From the NCBI GenBank assembly GCA_947165595.1, contig CAMVAV010000011.1, positions 1-48,885 of the forward strand: a stretch of DNA of 48,885 nucleotides, read 5' to 3'. The position numbers and the translations under genes are program-made. The notes below the pieces were generated by a model. That model did no database searches, was not told the DNA's origin, and saw only the letters and a list, made by a program, of their open reading frames with translations. The stretch comes from an uncultured Clostridia bacterium (GTDB lineage: Bacteria > Bacillota > Clostridia > Oscillospirales > Oscillospiraceae). Shown in pieces: positions 38,901-46,749 of the stretch. Within the stretch, counting starts at the first letter, position 1. Every line of letters begins with the position of its first letter.

Positions 38901-41900
38901 AAGAACCAGGATAACGTGGAGAAGCCAGCCGCGCCGCCGCTGCCCATGATTTTTCCAGCCGCGGTGCTTCCCGCGACGATTCCTCCGGCGCTGCAGACGT
39001 TGGCGCCGTTGCCGGCGTTGTCGCCCCAGGTCTTGAAGCTCAGGAAGTCCACCTTGCCCTCGGGGACCGGCGCATTGCCGTGATAGGCGTCCGCCACCTT
39101 CATGTAGCTCGGGTTGCTGGGGGTCATCGGAACGCGCGCGGCATGCACGGACGACGCGTACACCGTGCCGTCGCCGGACGCGGAAGCCACCGCCGGGGCG
39201 GGAGTATCCTGCCCCTCGTCGTCGATGTGGTAGCCGGTGAAATTGTGCTCGAACACGACCGTCGCCATCAGCGTGCGCAGGGTGTGCTCAGCATCCACCG
39301 CGAAGGTCGAGAATTTCAGCTCGATGGCAAAGGTCTGGCCCGTGTACTTTCCGTCCTCTCCGACCGTTCCGTCGGTGATCTGGCAGGTCGCGCCCTTCGC
39401 CGATTTGGAGGCGGCATCCGCGAAGGCTTCCGCCCACGCCATCTCGCGCGCCATGTCTTCCTCGCTGCCGTATTGGACGGTCGTGCGGAAGATCTGGCCC
39501 CTCCCGGAGCCGATCGCCTGCTCCGCCGCCTCGTTGAGCCACTGCGTGATCCATGTCTTTCGGTCGTAGTCCATACGGATCTCGACAATGGGCATGTCGT
39601 TGTCCCGAAAGCTCTGCACGATCTCGTCGAGATCGTCCTTGTTCCCCGCGTTGAACGCGCTGACAAAGTCAGCGTGTCCGGCGGCGGTATACGCTCCGTT
39701 CTCACCGACGGTGACCGTCCAGCTGTCTCCGGAGCCCTTTGCCGCGAGGGCATCCATGCCGTCGGCAAGGGTCACCCCGCCGCCGGCGTTGACCGAGAAC
39801 AGCTGCTCGGCATAGTCGCGCATCTCGTCGTCAAAGTCCGGCGGGAGGGTATATTCCCCGGCGTCCCCGTCGTAAAGCTCCGTCACGATCTGCGGGTCAA
39901 AGAGCACCTCGGCGGAGGTGACGGACGCGCACACCGGCTCCGGCCACGTCCCGGTGTAGGTATTTCCGTTCCCGGTTGCCTTCAGATGGCGGATCTCGCC
40001 GTCGGAAGTGATGAAGCGGAACACCACGGGGCAGTTGAAGCCGACGCCGTCCGAGCCGAGCGTGTTCAGCTTGCCGCCGTTTTCAAAGGTCGCCGTGAAC
40101 GTCACGTCATACATGGTGCCGTAGAAGGTGTACGCACCGCCGACGTCGATCTCGTTGTGACCGTGCTTATCCCACGCCATCTTGAAGGACGTCAGCTGCG
40201 CGCCGCCCGTCTGGTGGACGATCATCAGCTCCTCGGACGTCTCGCCCGAGGCGGTGACCGCCGTGATCGCGTGCGTCGTCGCGAGCCGCGCGTCCGTACC
40301 GCTGAGCAGGATCTGCGTCTCCCATCTGCCGCGCGTGTCGGCAACGGTCTCGCCCGCGAAGGCGCCGCCGTCGTAGAGCGTGACCGCCTCGTTCGCGCTC
40401 GCGACGCCGCTGACCGTCACGGTTTCCTTGTTGACATAGGGGGAGAGTGTCCAGAGGTAGGAGCCGGGCCGCTTGACCGTTGCCGAACCGATGAGCTGCG
40501 AGGGCGCGCTTCCGCCCTTATATATGACCGAGGCGGACATCGTCAGCGTCATGTCGAGGCCGGCCGTACCGGGCGTGGCATAGATCGTATAGGTGCAGGG
40601 CAGCGCGATCTTTTCATTCCCGAGGCTAATGCCGTAGGTGCCCCAGATATCGATTTTAGGGGGTTGATAGCGCTTGCCGTTTATGACGAGCTGATGGATG
40701 ACCACGCTGTTTTCGGACGCGCCGTTCGTCTGAAAATACAAGGCGTCGATAAAGCCATCCGTCAAGCCGCTGTCCAGTCCGATCTCGCCCGTAAAGGTGA
40801 CCAGCTCCGTGGGGGACGACCAGCTTGCGGTACCCGTGGAGAGGGTGGAGGCGGGCTTGGTGACATACTGCGCGTTTTCGCTTTCGGCATGGGTGGCGTA
40901 GTATGCCTCCGGCTCCCGGATCTCATTTGCTCCCAGCGTAACGCTCCAGGTCTTGAGCGCCGCGCCGGCGGGCACGTCGCCGAGCGCGCCGCGCACGGTC
41001 TCGATCCCACGATAGGTCGCCGGGAACAGCAGAACGGTGTAGCTGCCCGCGTCCAGAGGAAGGGCGTAATCGGTCCTGCCGCAGAGGAAGATGTCTCGCG
41101 TCTCCCCTTTGAAGCTCCCGTCTCCGCCGTACCACGCGAGGTAATAGCTGCCTCGCTCCGCGCCCAGGTTCAACAGCAGCCCGGACTTAAGCGCGGGCTT
41201 GAGCGTCACCGTGGCGATGCCGCCAGAAAGCGTGCCGCTCGCGCTCGCGTCCGCCAGCCGCGCGTCGCCCGAGAGCGTGACGGTCATGGCTTCGCCGTCC
41301 GAGACGCCGCTCGGCGAGTAGGCAATGGAGCCGGTGCATTTCGTTATATACATGCTGCCGCTCGCGACGATCTCGGACGAGGCGTTCCTGACGCGTATCG
41401 TCCCGCTCCCGCCCAGCAGATTCGCCGCCATATAGCGCTCCGCCAGCGCCCCGCCGCCCTGCACCTCCACGCGCGCCGTCAGACTGGCATTGCAGACCGC
41501 GAGGTTATGCACGACGGGCTCAGTCTGGTCATCAGCCATTACCAGATGGTACTGGCTGCTTTGGATACTCAGATTTCCTGAGCCGGAGCGCACGGAGAAG
41601 CTCACGGTACCGCCGGGGTAGAGGGCGTTTTCACCCGCGAGGGCATAGTCGCCGTTCCCGTCGGTCGTCGCTGTAAACGTGAAGCCCCGTTCCCATGCGA
41701 CGACGGTCACGCCGGGGAGCGGATCGCCGTTCATCGTTACCCTGCCGGAGACAGTGACGCGCGGGAGGGTATCAACGGTGAACACCAGCTTCTTGGCGGT
41801 CTCGTCGTACGTTCCGAAATACTCTTTTCCCAAGCTGTAGGCCTTTTCCGCTTCGGAGCCGCTATTTGCGTAAAGACAGCACCCATAGGTACGGTCCGTA

Positions 41901-43339
41901 TCGCTGCCGCTGATGAGCGTCGGATATCCGTTGCTGTAGGTCGGGAGGCTGCCGGCATAGCCGCCGCCGTCGTAGACCGAGACCGACCATGCATAATAGT
42001 CCGCCGGATCCAGCTCGACACTGCTGCCGTTCTTCACCGCAAAGCCATTGAGAATGCGGAAGTTGTTTTGACTGGTAAGCTCATAATTGTAGGGTGGTGC
42101 GCCGTTCACCGCACCGCCGGACGGTTCACAAAACGCGATGACGGCGTTGTTCCGGCTCCCGTCCACGTCCGCGCGCAGCTCATAGCGCGTGAAATTGCCT
42201 GTGGCAAGATAGGGCGCGGAGAGCGTGATCGCCTCCTCGTCCGTCAGCGCCGTCGCCTCGCGGAAGGTCTTTCCCCACAGGTACCACGCCTCGCTGCCGG
42301 CGCCGATCCCATAGAGTGAGACATGGCCCGCCACCTCCTTCGCGAAGGTGAAGGTGACGGTCTGCTCCGCCCAGATCGCGGTAAAGGTCACGTCGCCGCT
42401 GACCGGTCCGAACGAGCTGTTCGCTTCATAGCAATTGCCGGCAAGCTGCCAGCCGAGGAAGGTGTAACCCGGATGCGCCGGTTCGTCGGGCAGGGTGATC
42501 GTGTAGTTGTTTCCCTCGTTCGCGGTGACACTGGGATAGTTGGGAGTTCCGCGGTTCGAGTCAAAGCTGACGGTGTACTCCGCGGGCTTCTCCGAGATGG
42601 TGAGGGTAAACGACAGCTTCCCCTTGCCGCCGCCCGCCTCCTGCGCGGTGATGCTGACAGAGAAGGTGCCCGCCGACGTCGGCGTTCCCTGGATCGTCGT
42701 GGTATTGCCGCTGTTCGTGCTCAGGGACAGGCCGCCGGGCAGGCCGGAAGACGTCCATGTGATTGAACCGCCGTTTGCGGGTGTGGCGGTGATGGTCTTG
42801 CTGTTGTATTCGGCGCCGACCCGTCCAGTCGTTGCCGGGGTACCGCTGACCGTCGGCGGTGTAACCTGAGAACCAGCCACAAACTGGACATAGTTTGAAG
42901 CCCCATATTCGACGCCTTTGTACTTTACAAAGACGTTATAGGTGTCCGTCTCTTCGATCTCATCCGACGTCAGAGCGATACCCGTCAGATATCCCGCCTC
43001 GCTGCCAAAGGCTCCGCGGCCGGCCGTACCGTTGTTGAGGGCAATATCCCCGGCGGTAGTTTTTCGAGCCAGGGTAACCTCCGAAAAACCGTCATTGCCC
43101 GTAAAAACCCCTTCGGGAAGCTCAAACGATATGCCGAAGCAGAATTTTCCGGAATTGTCCGCCACGATCTGCCGCGGATCCTCTGTGTCGCTATCCGGAT
43201 TAACGTAGCTTGAGGTTCCCTCCGCAAGATAGTACACATTGATGTGCGTCCCCGCCCATACGGTCGTCGGCAGCAGCGTCAGCGCCATCGCCAGCGTGAG
43301 CGCGAGGGAAACAAATCTCCGAATCGCTTTCGTCTTCAT
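35927..43339 (-). CDS. giant multidomain cell-surface protein with three SLH domains
   Basis: A 2470-residue secreted protein starting MKTKAIRRFVSLALTLAM at 43339 behind GGGAGG, with a signal peptide cleaved near VWAG. In order: a putative Ig-like domain (about 156-246), an InlB B-repeat-like unit (about 250-325, GYTFLGWQ), a carboxypeptidase-regulatory-like fold (about 526-600, GRVTMNGDPLPGVTV), an Ig-like unit (about 966-1005), a long central part including a hydrophobic helical patch (about 1545-1580), another regulatory-like fold (about 1645-1720), a chitobiase-C-like repeat (about 1930, YYTTDGTEPTT), beta-rich repeats, and three SLH domains (about 2293-2470) each with a D-G-F/R-PxxPxTRAQ-type core. 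SLH domains anchor proteins to cell-wall polymers. Adhesion is plausible, but no enzyme active site is seen. Confidence 0.88.
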   Translation of the reverse strand: MKTKAIRRFVSLALTLAMALTLLPTTVWAGTHINVYYLAEGTSSYVNPDSDTEDPRQIVADNSGKFCFGISFELPEGVFTGNDGFSEVTLARKTTAGDIALNNGTAGRGAFGSEAGYLTGIALTSDEIEETDTYNVFVKYKGVEYGASNYVQFVAGSQVTPPTVSGTPATTGRVGAEYNSKTITATPANGGSITWTSSGLPGGLSLSTNSGNTTTIQGTPTSAGTFSVSITAQEAGGGKGKLSFTLTISEKPAEYTVSFDSNRGTPNYPSVTANEGNNYTITLPDEPAHPGYTFLGWQLAGNCYEANSSFGPVSGDVTFTAIWAEQTVTFTFAKEVAGHVSLYGIGAGSEAWYLWGKTFREATALTDEEAITLSAPYLATGNFTRYELRADVDGSRNNAVIAFCEPSGGAVNGAPPYNYELTSQNNFRILNGFAVKNGSSVELDPADYYAWSVSVYDGGGYAGSLPTYSNGYPTLISGSDTDRTYGCCLYANSGSEAEKAYSLGKEYFGTYDETAKKLVFTVDTLPRVTVSGRVTMNGDPLPGVTVVAWERGFTFTATTDGNGDYALAGENALYPGGTVSFSVRSGSGNLSIQSSQYHLVMADDQTEPVVHNLAVCNASLTARVEVQGGGALAERYMAANLLGGSGTIRVRNASSEIVASGSMYITKCTGSIAYSPSGVSDGEAMTVTLSGDARLADASASGTLSGGIATVTLKPALKSGLLLNLGAERGSYYLAWYGGDGSFKGETRDIFLCGRTDYALPLDAGSYTVLLFPATYRGIETVRGALGDVPAGAALKTWSVTLGANEIREPEAYYATHAESENAQYVTKPASTLSTGTASWSSPTELVTFTGEIGLDSGLTDGFIDALYFQTNGASENSVVIHQLVINGKRYQPPKIDIWGTYGISLGNEKIALPCTYTIYATPGTAGLDMTLTMSASVIYKGGSAPSQLIGSATVKRPGSYLWTLSPYVNKETVTVSGVASANEAVTLYDGGAFAGETVADTRGRWETQILLSGTDARLATTHAITAVTASGETSEELMIVHQTGGAQLTSFKMAWDKHGHNEIDVGGAYTFYGTMYDVTFTATFENGGKLNTLGSDGVGFNCPVVFRFITSDGEIRHLKATGNGNTYTGTWPEPVCASVTSAEVLFDPQIVTELYDGDAGEYTLPPDFDDEMRDYAEQLFSVNAGGGVTLADGMDALAAKGSGDSWTVTVGENGAYTAAGHADFVSAFNAGNKDDLDEIVQSFRDNDMPIVEIRMDYDRKTWITQWLNEAAEQAIGSGRGQIFRTTVQYGSEEDMAREMAWAEAFADAASKSAKGATCQITDGTVGEDGKYTGQTFAIELKFSTFAVDAEHTLRTLMATVVFEHNFTGYHIDDEGQDTPAPAVASASGDGTVYASSVHAARVPMTPSNPSYMKVADAYHGNAPVPEGKVDFLSFKTWGDNAGNGANVCSAGGIVAGSTAAGKIMGSGGAAGFSTLSWFFTMDGKLEREMVWKRYDRDIRNLMDTTCWHNMSWKKKALTNKLYSEFKETWERAKKQNDEMMDAVGVTCSLSVLCAIVPGVGWVIGGTVALGGMYTGYEMATRMSILEREMALTYNATYNQMALMLYDENNPDCSQNKFDMRQVRESIRNAGNMNKVGNDPSGVVYEGVIENPVEGAAVSLYYAANSGGVPVLNTAPDADVFLPAQGLTNLIPDDQPTQTTGEDGRYQWGVPEGLWYVTAEKDGMTGDSIADRAATRTVNVGGTEYRLLPVLPVQLDVNIPLVNSTPPKVSSVMFTDQGVYVTFSRHMQESGDGGALNTDNYVLEDDNGILIKLKSADPEEQGHAPSNIDPDKTTYTRTVVLKPVDMSKLTGELHLVVRGAVQSYAGVPMGRDYAKTDPVSRQVQLGKPVLSGTDAEGDAFKGDAVSATMKRGSTVTLTAAAADAQRAVKIYYTTDGTEPTTESRLYSTPISVTAAMTIRAIAVSPGYGTSEDAEGVFTLVGNHSLAAEVVPYDGGPSTDGVKVTLTGNGVSRSGTVQDGSVVFSGLADGTYTLTFAATAKFGKKTVSVTIKDANALVQVVLPKAAQSRPTEQDPFTVPAVTVPVTGNAGTVNLGVTVSGGTATLDPLSDAVVAKLIGTDGGNANVTMDLTSLGGKVDTVSLPAASAAKLSNALEAHEGNDSLTIKTANGAVKLNENALSAAANAGGTGSVVLTVKSSGANTLSTAERAALGGGEAEAVYTLGLTSNGRDVGALGGGFVTAELPFTPDAGKDPLGCRVYRLNDDGTATLVPSAVHDGTVTVRSDRPAKLAVVYKPLTERFDDVSADAYYGDAVLWALANGVTNGMGDGRFAPDEPCTRAQIAAFLWRAAGCPKPKNPTSGFADVPDGAWYREAAAWAAENGVIKGMGDGRFGVDEPCTRAQVMTMLYRMDGGGAAASAAFTDVPGGQWYSAAVAWAAANGITNGVGNGRFGVDEVCTRGQIVTMLYRWFTR

Positions 43340-43476
43340 CCTCTGTACCTCCCAGCCTTTGCTTTTGCAAAGAATCACTGTTTATACTCTATCGTCCCAA
43401 AGCGCAAGGCGCAACGTCAGATGCCTGCCAAGCCCCGGATAAGCGCGGCAAATTTCTGCCAATGCCGCAAAAGCGC

Positions 43477-43510
43477 AAAAAAACGCCGTGCTTTCCTCGG
43501 TGGAAAGCAC
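43477..43510 (-). terminator. terminator between the LuxR-type gene and the SLH gene
   Basis: On the minus strand, GTGCTTTCC (43510-43502) and GGAAAGCAC (43496-43488) form a 9-bp stem followed by GGCG and seven T (43483-43477). It ends the regulator transcript, so the SLH gene needs its own promoter; TATAAA at about 43380-43385 on the minus strand is a weak -10 candidate. Confidence 0.75.
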
Positions 43511-43548
43511 AGCGGGAGAGGCGGTCAAAACGATGGAAGGCGCTTCGC

Positions 43549-44928
43549 TCAAGGGCGCTCGTCCCGATAGTACAGCATGACCAGACCCATGCGGGAGTCC
43601 GTCCCGGTCTTTTCGCAGATGCTGTTCATGTGCCGGTACAGCGTCCTCTCGCTGATCCCGGACTCATGGGCAAGCTGGCCCATGGGCAGGTCGCTTCGCA
43701 GAATCACGGCGAGCGCGTCGCGCTCCTTCTCCGTCAGTCCATAGTTCTCGGAAAACGCGGCGATGCCGCTTCTCTTGCCCGAAGCCGCATCGGCGGGCGC
43801 GGGTGAGAGAATTGAAAAAGGCACGCTCAACTCTCCGGAGAGCGTCATAAAAACGATGACCGCGCACAGCGCGGCGACGTCAACCGCCAGCACAACGCCT
43901 CCGGAAAAAGACGTGGGATGAACAAGGCTCAGCGCCACCGCCATCGCCGCGTCGATGACGCGGCCCATGGGTGCCCAAAGCGCCGGACAGCGCGTCCTTG
44001 CCGCGACGCGCAGGAACGTCATGTCGATGTAGGAGTACATGGCGCCGATGCAAATATAGAAAAGGCACATGTTGAGCCGGTAGCTTTCGCTTGCCCCGAC
44101 CAGAAGCGGATGGAACAGCGCCAACAGGAGCGTACACAGCGCCGCCAGCGGGACAAGGCCGCCGTCCCGTTTTCCGCCCAGCCAGCCGAAAAGCAGGTAG
44201 ACCGGAACAAGCAGCAGTCTCGGCCATTCAAACGGTCCCGCGCCGTTCGCGGTTCGGATCTGCAGCTCCACGATATACCCGTCGAAAAAGCTGGTGGGAA
44301 CGACCAGCGCCGCCGTGACGATGCAGACGCACAGCAGCGGCAGCGCCATATTCTCCGCGCCGCGCCCCGTTTTCGCACTCGTCTCATCCTCCGACCGGGT
44401 CAGCGCCGCGCGACCGACCACGGCAAGCGCAGCAAGCATCACAAAGGGCAGCAGCGGCGAGCCGCCGCCGAGAAGCTGCAGCGGGTATTGCAGTCCGTAG
44501 GCGATCGCGTTGCCGCCCCCGACGATCCACGCGATCCCGGCGCTCTCCACCGGGGCGCGCGACGCGCGCAGATAGGACGCCCCGCCCAGAAAGCCGAGGC
44601 AGAAGACCACCGCGGACGCAACGTACAGATAGACATACGCCCCTCGCAAGAGGAACAGCGCCGCCCCGCCCAGCGCGCAGACGCCGAGCGCCGCGCCGAT
44701 CAGGGCGCGGTACGTCCGTCCGGAGCGCAGACAACGGCGCGCAAGGGCAAAGCAAAGCAGTCCCAGCGCGAAAACGATCTGATGGATGTAGTACAGCGCC
44801 CTCTGCTGAGAGAAGGAGAGAACGTCTCCGCCCCCGTGGCTCGCCATGTTGAAGGTCGTCGTGAACAGAAACAGATACGCGGCAAAATGCAGCACGGGCA
44901 GGAGGCAATTACCGCGCGGGATCTTCAT
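43549..44928 (-). CDS. membrane-embedded LuxR-type transcriptional regulator
   Basis: A 459-residue protein. ATG 44928 (MKIPRGNCLL) is preferred, eight bases after GAGGTG; a GTG at 44937 would add three residues. Residues 1-385 form about twelve hydrophobic helices resembling a major-facilitator-like transporter. A short linker is followed by a C-terminal LuxR/GerE-type helix-turn-helix (about 395-459: YGLTEKERDALAVILRS, LAHESGISERTLYRHMNSIC). This layout is known in gut anaerobes as a membrane sensor fused to a DNA-binding domain. Its target and signal are unknown, though the large SLH gene downstream on the same strand is the nearest candidate. Confidence 0.82.
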   Translation of the reverse strand: MKIPRGNCLLPVLHFAAYLFLFTTTFNMASHGGGDVLSFSQQRALYYIHQIVFALGLLCFALARRCLRSGRTYRALIGAALGVCALGGAALFLLRGAYVYLYVASAVVFCLGFLGGASYLRASRAPVESAGIAWIVGGGNAIAYGLQYPLQLLGGGSPLLPFVMLAALAVVGRAALTRSEDETSAKTGRGAENMALPLLCVCIVTAALVVPTSFFDGYIVELQIRTANGAGPFEWPRLLLVPVYLLFGWLGGKRDGGLVPLAALCTLLLALFHPLLVGASESYRLNMCLFYICIGAMYSYIDMTFLRVAARTRCPALWAPMGRVIDAAMAVALSLVHPTSFSGGVVLAVDVAALCAVIVFMTLSGELSVPFSILSPAPADAASGKRSGIAAFSENYGLTEKERDALAVILRSDLPMGQLAHESGISERTLYRHMNSICEKTGTDSRMGLVMLYYRDERP

Positions 44929-44952
44929 GGTTGTCACACCTCGCTTCCTCGG

Positions 44953-45162
44953 ATGATCGTATTCTTAGGGGATTATTATCGTGTGTTGGAAGATGATTTT
45001 TGCGCGACTGAGAAGTATTTGACGGTAAATCCAGACAATTACTCTGCATATTCGACAGAGTTTTTGAAGCAGATTCAGGCTATTTGTAGTGAAATTGATG
45101 TAGCACTTCAGTTTTTGTGTAAGCTGATTAAACCCAGATTCAATAAGGATCGCTATTTCTGA
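44953..45162 (+). pseudogene. truncated AT-rich gene fragment
   Basis: A 69-residue frame from ATG 44953 to TGA 45160-45162 encodes YRVLEDDFCATEKYLTVNPD and FLKQIQAICSEIDVALQFLC. These resemble the N-terminal part of a hypothetical protein family of Firmicutes mobile regions that I cannot name with certainty. Codon use is AT-rich, unlike the genes to the left, and the usual downstream domain is missing, so I read it as the start of a truncated acquired gene. It begins just 24 bases from the divergent LuxR-type gene and lacks a convincing ribosome-binding site. Confidence 0.45.
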
Positions 45163-45212
45163 TGTGTTCATTGCTCTCCCGCTAAACCGTTCCACTGCCG
45201 CGAGAAACGGAA

Positions 45213-45250
45213 AATCCGAACGCCGCGCCGATTGGCACGATGTTCGGATT
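45213..45250. repeat. 9-bp inverted repeat
   Basis: AATCCGAAC (45213-45221) and GTTCGGATT (45242-45250) with a 20-base loop. It ends 9 bases before a tRNA 3'-end fragment. The 45163-45457 stretch holds no gene that I can support. Confidence 0.5.
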
Positions 45251-45259
45251 ATTCCAGTT

Positions 45260-45282
45260 TGGTGGACCTGAAGGGATTCGAA
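45260..45282 (-). other. tRNA 3'-end fragment, possible attachment-site remnant
   Basis: On the minus strand the bases read TTCGAAT (T-loop), CCCTT (T-stem 3' arm), CAGGTCC (acceptor 3' arm), A and CCA. The pattern stops at the T-loop: the preceding bases do not complete the T-stem. A tRNA 3' end cut off at the T-loop is the usual core left by integrases at tRNA genes. It stands at the left side of the accessory gene stretch. No integrase is in the window. Confidence 0.5.
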
Positions 45283-45457
45283 TTGCACTTTTTGGATTTT
45301 TTCTGGCGCTTCATGTATCAATTCATCCCATTCTGTACAGTAATTGCAATTTTATCTGTTACGTAATCCCGCGCGATTTTAGCCCATGTTATGCTGGTAA
45401 GGGAAAAAATAAGAGAAATTTATCGTGCGTCGCACGGCAGGAATCAGCCCCCGTTAA

Positions 45458-45856
45458 TCAGCTGTCTTCCGTTTCGCAATTCTTCTTTGCCCAGTCCAGC
45501 AGCTCGCCGGCGTGTTCCAGTGCCGCCTTCGCGTGCCGTTCCTCCAAGCCGAGCTCGCTCGGATAGCGCACTGCCACGCCGTAGGGCGTCAGCTCGTCGG
45601 CGTAATCGTAATACTTCTCGTCGATCTCGACCATGTTTTTGATCTGGTTCAGGAGGAACGACAGGTCGTGCAGCTTCGGCATACCGCCCTGCGCGCCGTG
45701 CGCGACGATGACCGCCTTGATTGCTTTCTCCGCCGCCTGCTGGCAGTGATAGCAAATAATCTCCAACGGCTGCGGGCGGTAGGTCTCAAGCAGGTGCCGC
45801 GCCACGTCCAGATCGGTCTGCGCGAAGTCGAGCCATTCCCTCGCCGCGTTATCCAT
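45458..45856 (-). CDS. HEPN-domain protein
   Basis: A 132-residue all-helical protein starting MDNAAREWLDFAQTDLDVA. The helices around ICYHCQQAAEKAIKAVIVAHG and KLHDLSFLLNQIKN match the HEPN domain (COG2250-like). A clear Rx4-6H RNase motif is not seen, so it may not be the ribonuclease type. It overlaps the upstream nucleotidyltransferase gene by eight bases. Such HEPN-MNT pairs act as toxin-antitoxin or defence modules, in which the nucleotidyltransferase can modify its HEPN partner. That role is inferred from pairing. Confidence 0.85.
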   Translation of the reverse strand: MDNAAREWLDFAQTDLDVARHLLETYRPQPLEIICYHCQQAAEKAIKAVIVAHGAQGGMPKLHDLSFLLNQIKNMVEIDEKYYDYADELTPYGVAVRYPSELGLEERHAKAALEHAGELLDWAKKNCETEDS

Positions 45857-46160
45857 ACAGAAGCACCCCTTTTCTGAATACCTCGTTTTCGACCGTGGGC
45901 TGATCCTTCCGCTCGTTGAAGCGGCTCTCCGTCCCGACGATGATATCGACCGGGCGACGCTTGATTCGCCGGATAGAACGATACGCCCGCGACGTCACCT
46001 CCGCAATGTCCTTCGTTCCGTCCTTGACGACGATGTAGAAGTCAAAATCGCTCTGCTCGCGGTTCGTGCCGTCCGCAAAGGAGCCGAACAGATACACACG
46101 CAGGGGAGCAATCTGCGAGACAAACTGATCCCGCAGCTCTTCGATCTCGTTCATGGGCAT
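45849..46160 (-). CDS. minimal nucleotidyltransferase (MNT)
   Basis: A 103-residue protein of the MNT/Pol-beta superfamily. It starts at ATG 46160 (MPMNEIEEL), with GGAG nine bases ahead. The nucleotidyl-transfer signature is intact: GSFADGTNREQSDFDFYIVV (about residues 26-45), giving the GS motif and the paired Asp metal ligands, with a further Asp in RRPVDIIVG (about 70). It is the expected partner and likely neutraliser of the HEPN protein encoded in the overlapping downstream gene. TATACT on the minus strand near 46237-46242 is a possible -10. Confidence 0.88.
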   Translation of the reverse strand: MPMNEIEELRDQFVSQIAPLRVYLFGSFADGTNREQSDFDFYIVVKDGTKDIAEVTSRAYRSIRRIKRRPVDIIVGTESRFNERKDQPTVENEVFRKGVLLYG

Positions 46161-46358
46161 ATCCGCACGCTCCTTTCACCGAAAACTTCCAAGGTCAAAT
46201 AACATACCCTTTCAGGCAGGTTATCTATACGTAGTATATCATGTTCACCGCAAAAAGAAAAGAAAAATTTCGTTCAAAGCGGGGAAATCATGCCCACTGC
46301 ACGCAGAAATCATTCGTCGTTCTTTTGCTCGCTTTTTGTCAATACATGCGGAGACTGA

Positions 46359-46694
46359 TCACGCCCTTCGGTTATGCTCAAATAAACCCGTTCTCCGCGT
46401 ATCATAATTCATCTCAGTGAATTCGCCAATAATCCGTTCCAAATTGCGCTCAATGCTTTCCACCTGCACCTCGTTGATTGTTCCATGATTATATGCAATC
46501 AATCTCTCTGGAATAATGCTGTAGGACCAACTGTCAGTATATCGATCCTGATGATGAATGGCAAAGCCAATCGGCAACCGATTCTGCTGCATCCCAATAC
46601 TGACGGCCATCGGTGCAATTCCAAGATAATCGGCAGCAATTTTGCAAGTGATTTTTTTCATCGCGCGAATCTCATCATCCGTATATTTCCCCAT
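46359..46694 (-). CDS. excisionase-like small DNA-binding protein
   Basis: A 111-residue protein starting at ATG 46694 (MGKYTDDEIRAMKK), with GGAGGTG ahead. The segment ITCKIAADYLGIAPMAVSIG with NRLPIGFAIHH resembles the helix-turn-helix/wing of phage and element excisionases, where an initial helix is followed by a short winged motif and a YSIIPERLIAY strand. No integrase is nearby. Its presence fits an eroded mobile element. Function inferred from pattern only. Confidence 0.6.
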   Translation of the reverse strand: MGKYTDDEIRAMKKITCKIAADYLGIAPMAVSIGMQQNRLPIGFAIHHQDRYTDSWSYSIIPERLIAYNHGTINEVQVESIERNLERIIGEFTEMNYDTRRTGLFEHNRRA

Positions 46695-46749
46695 AAGGTT
46701 CTCACCTCCACTCATCCGACAGCTTGTTTTGAAAAAGCCGCTGGCTTTT

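Noticed and set aside
35475-45282. The two tRNA-like fragments as the ends (attL/attR) of one element containing the SLH gene
   Set aside because: The fragments have different sequences beyond the general tRNA pattern, so they cannot be the two copies of a single attachment core.
44965-45321. Minus-strand 118-residue frame over the intergenic region
   Set aside because: It runs across the inverted repeat and tRNA fragment, has no ribosome-binding site, and the opposite strand holds a more protein-like sequence.
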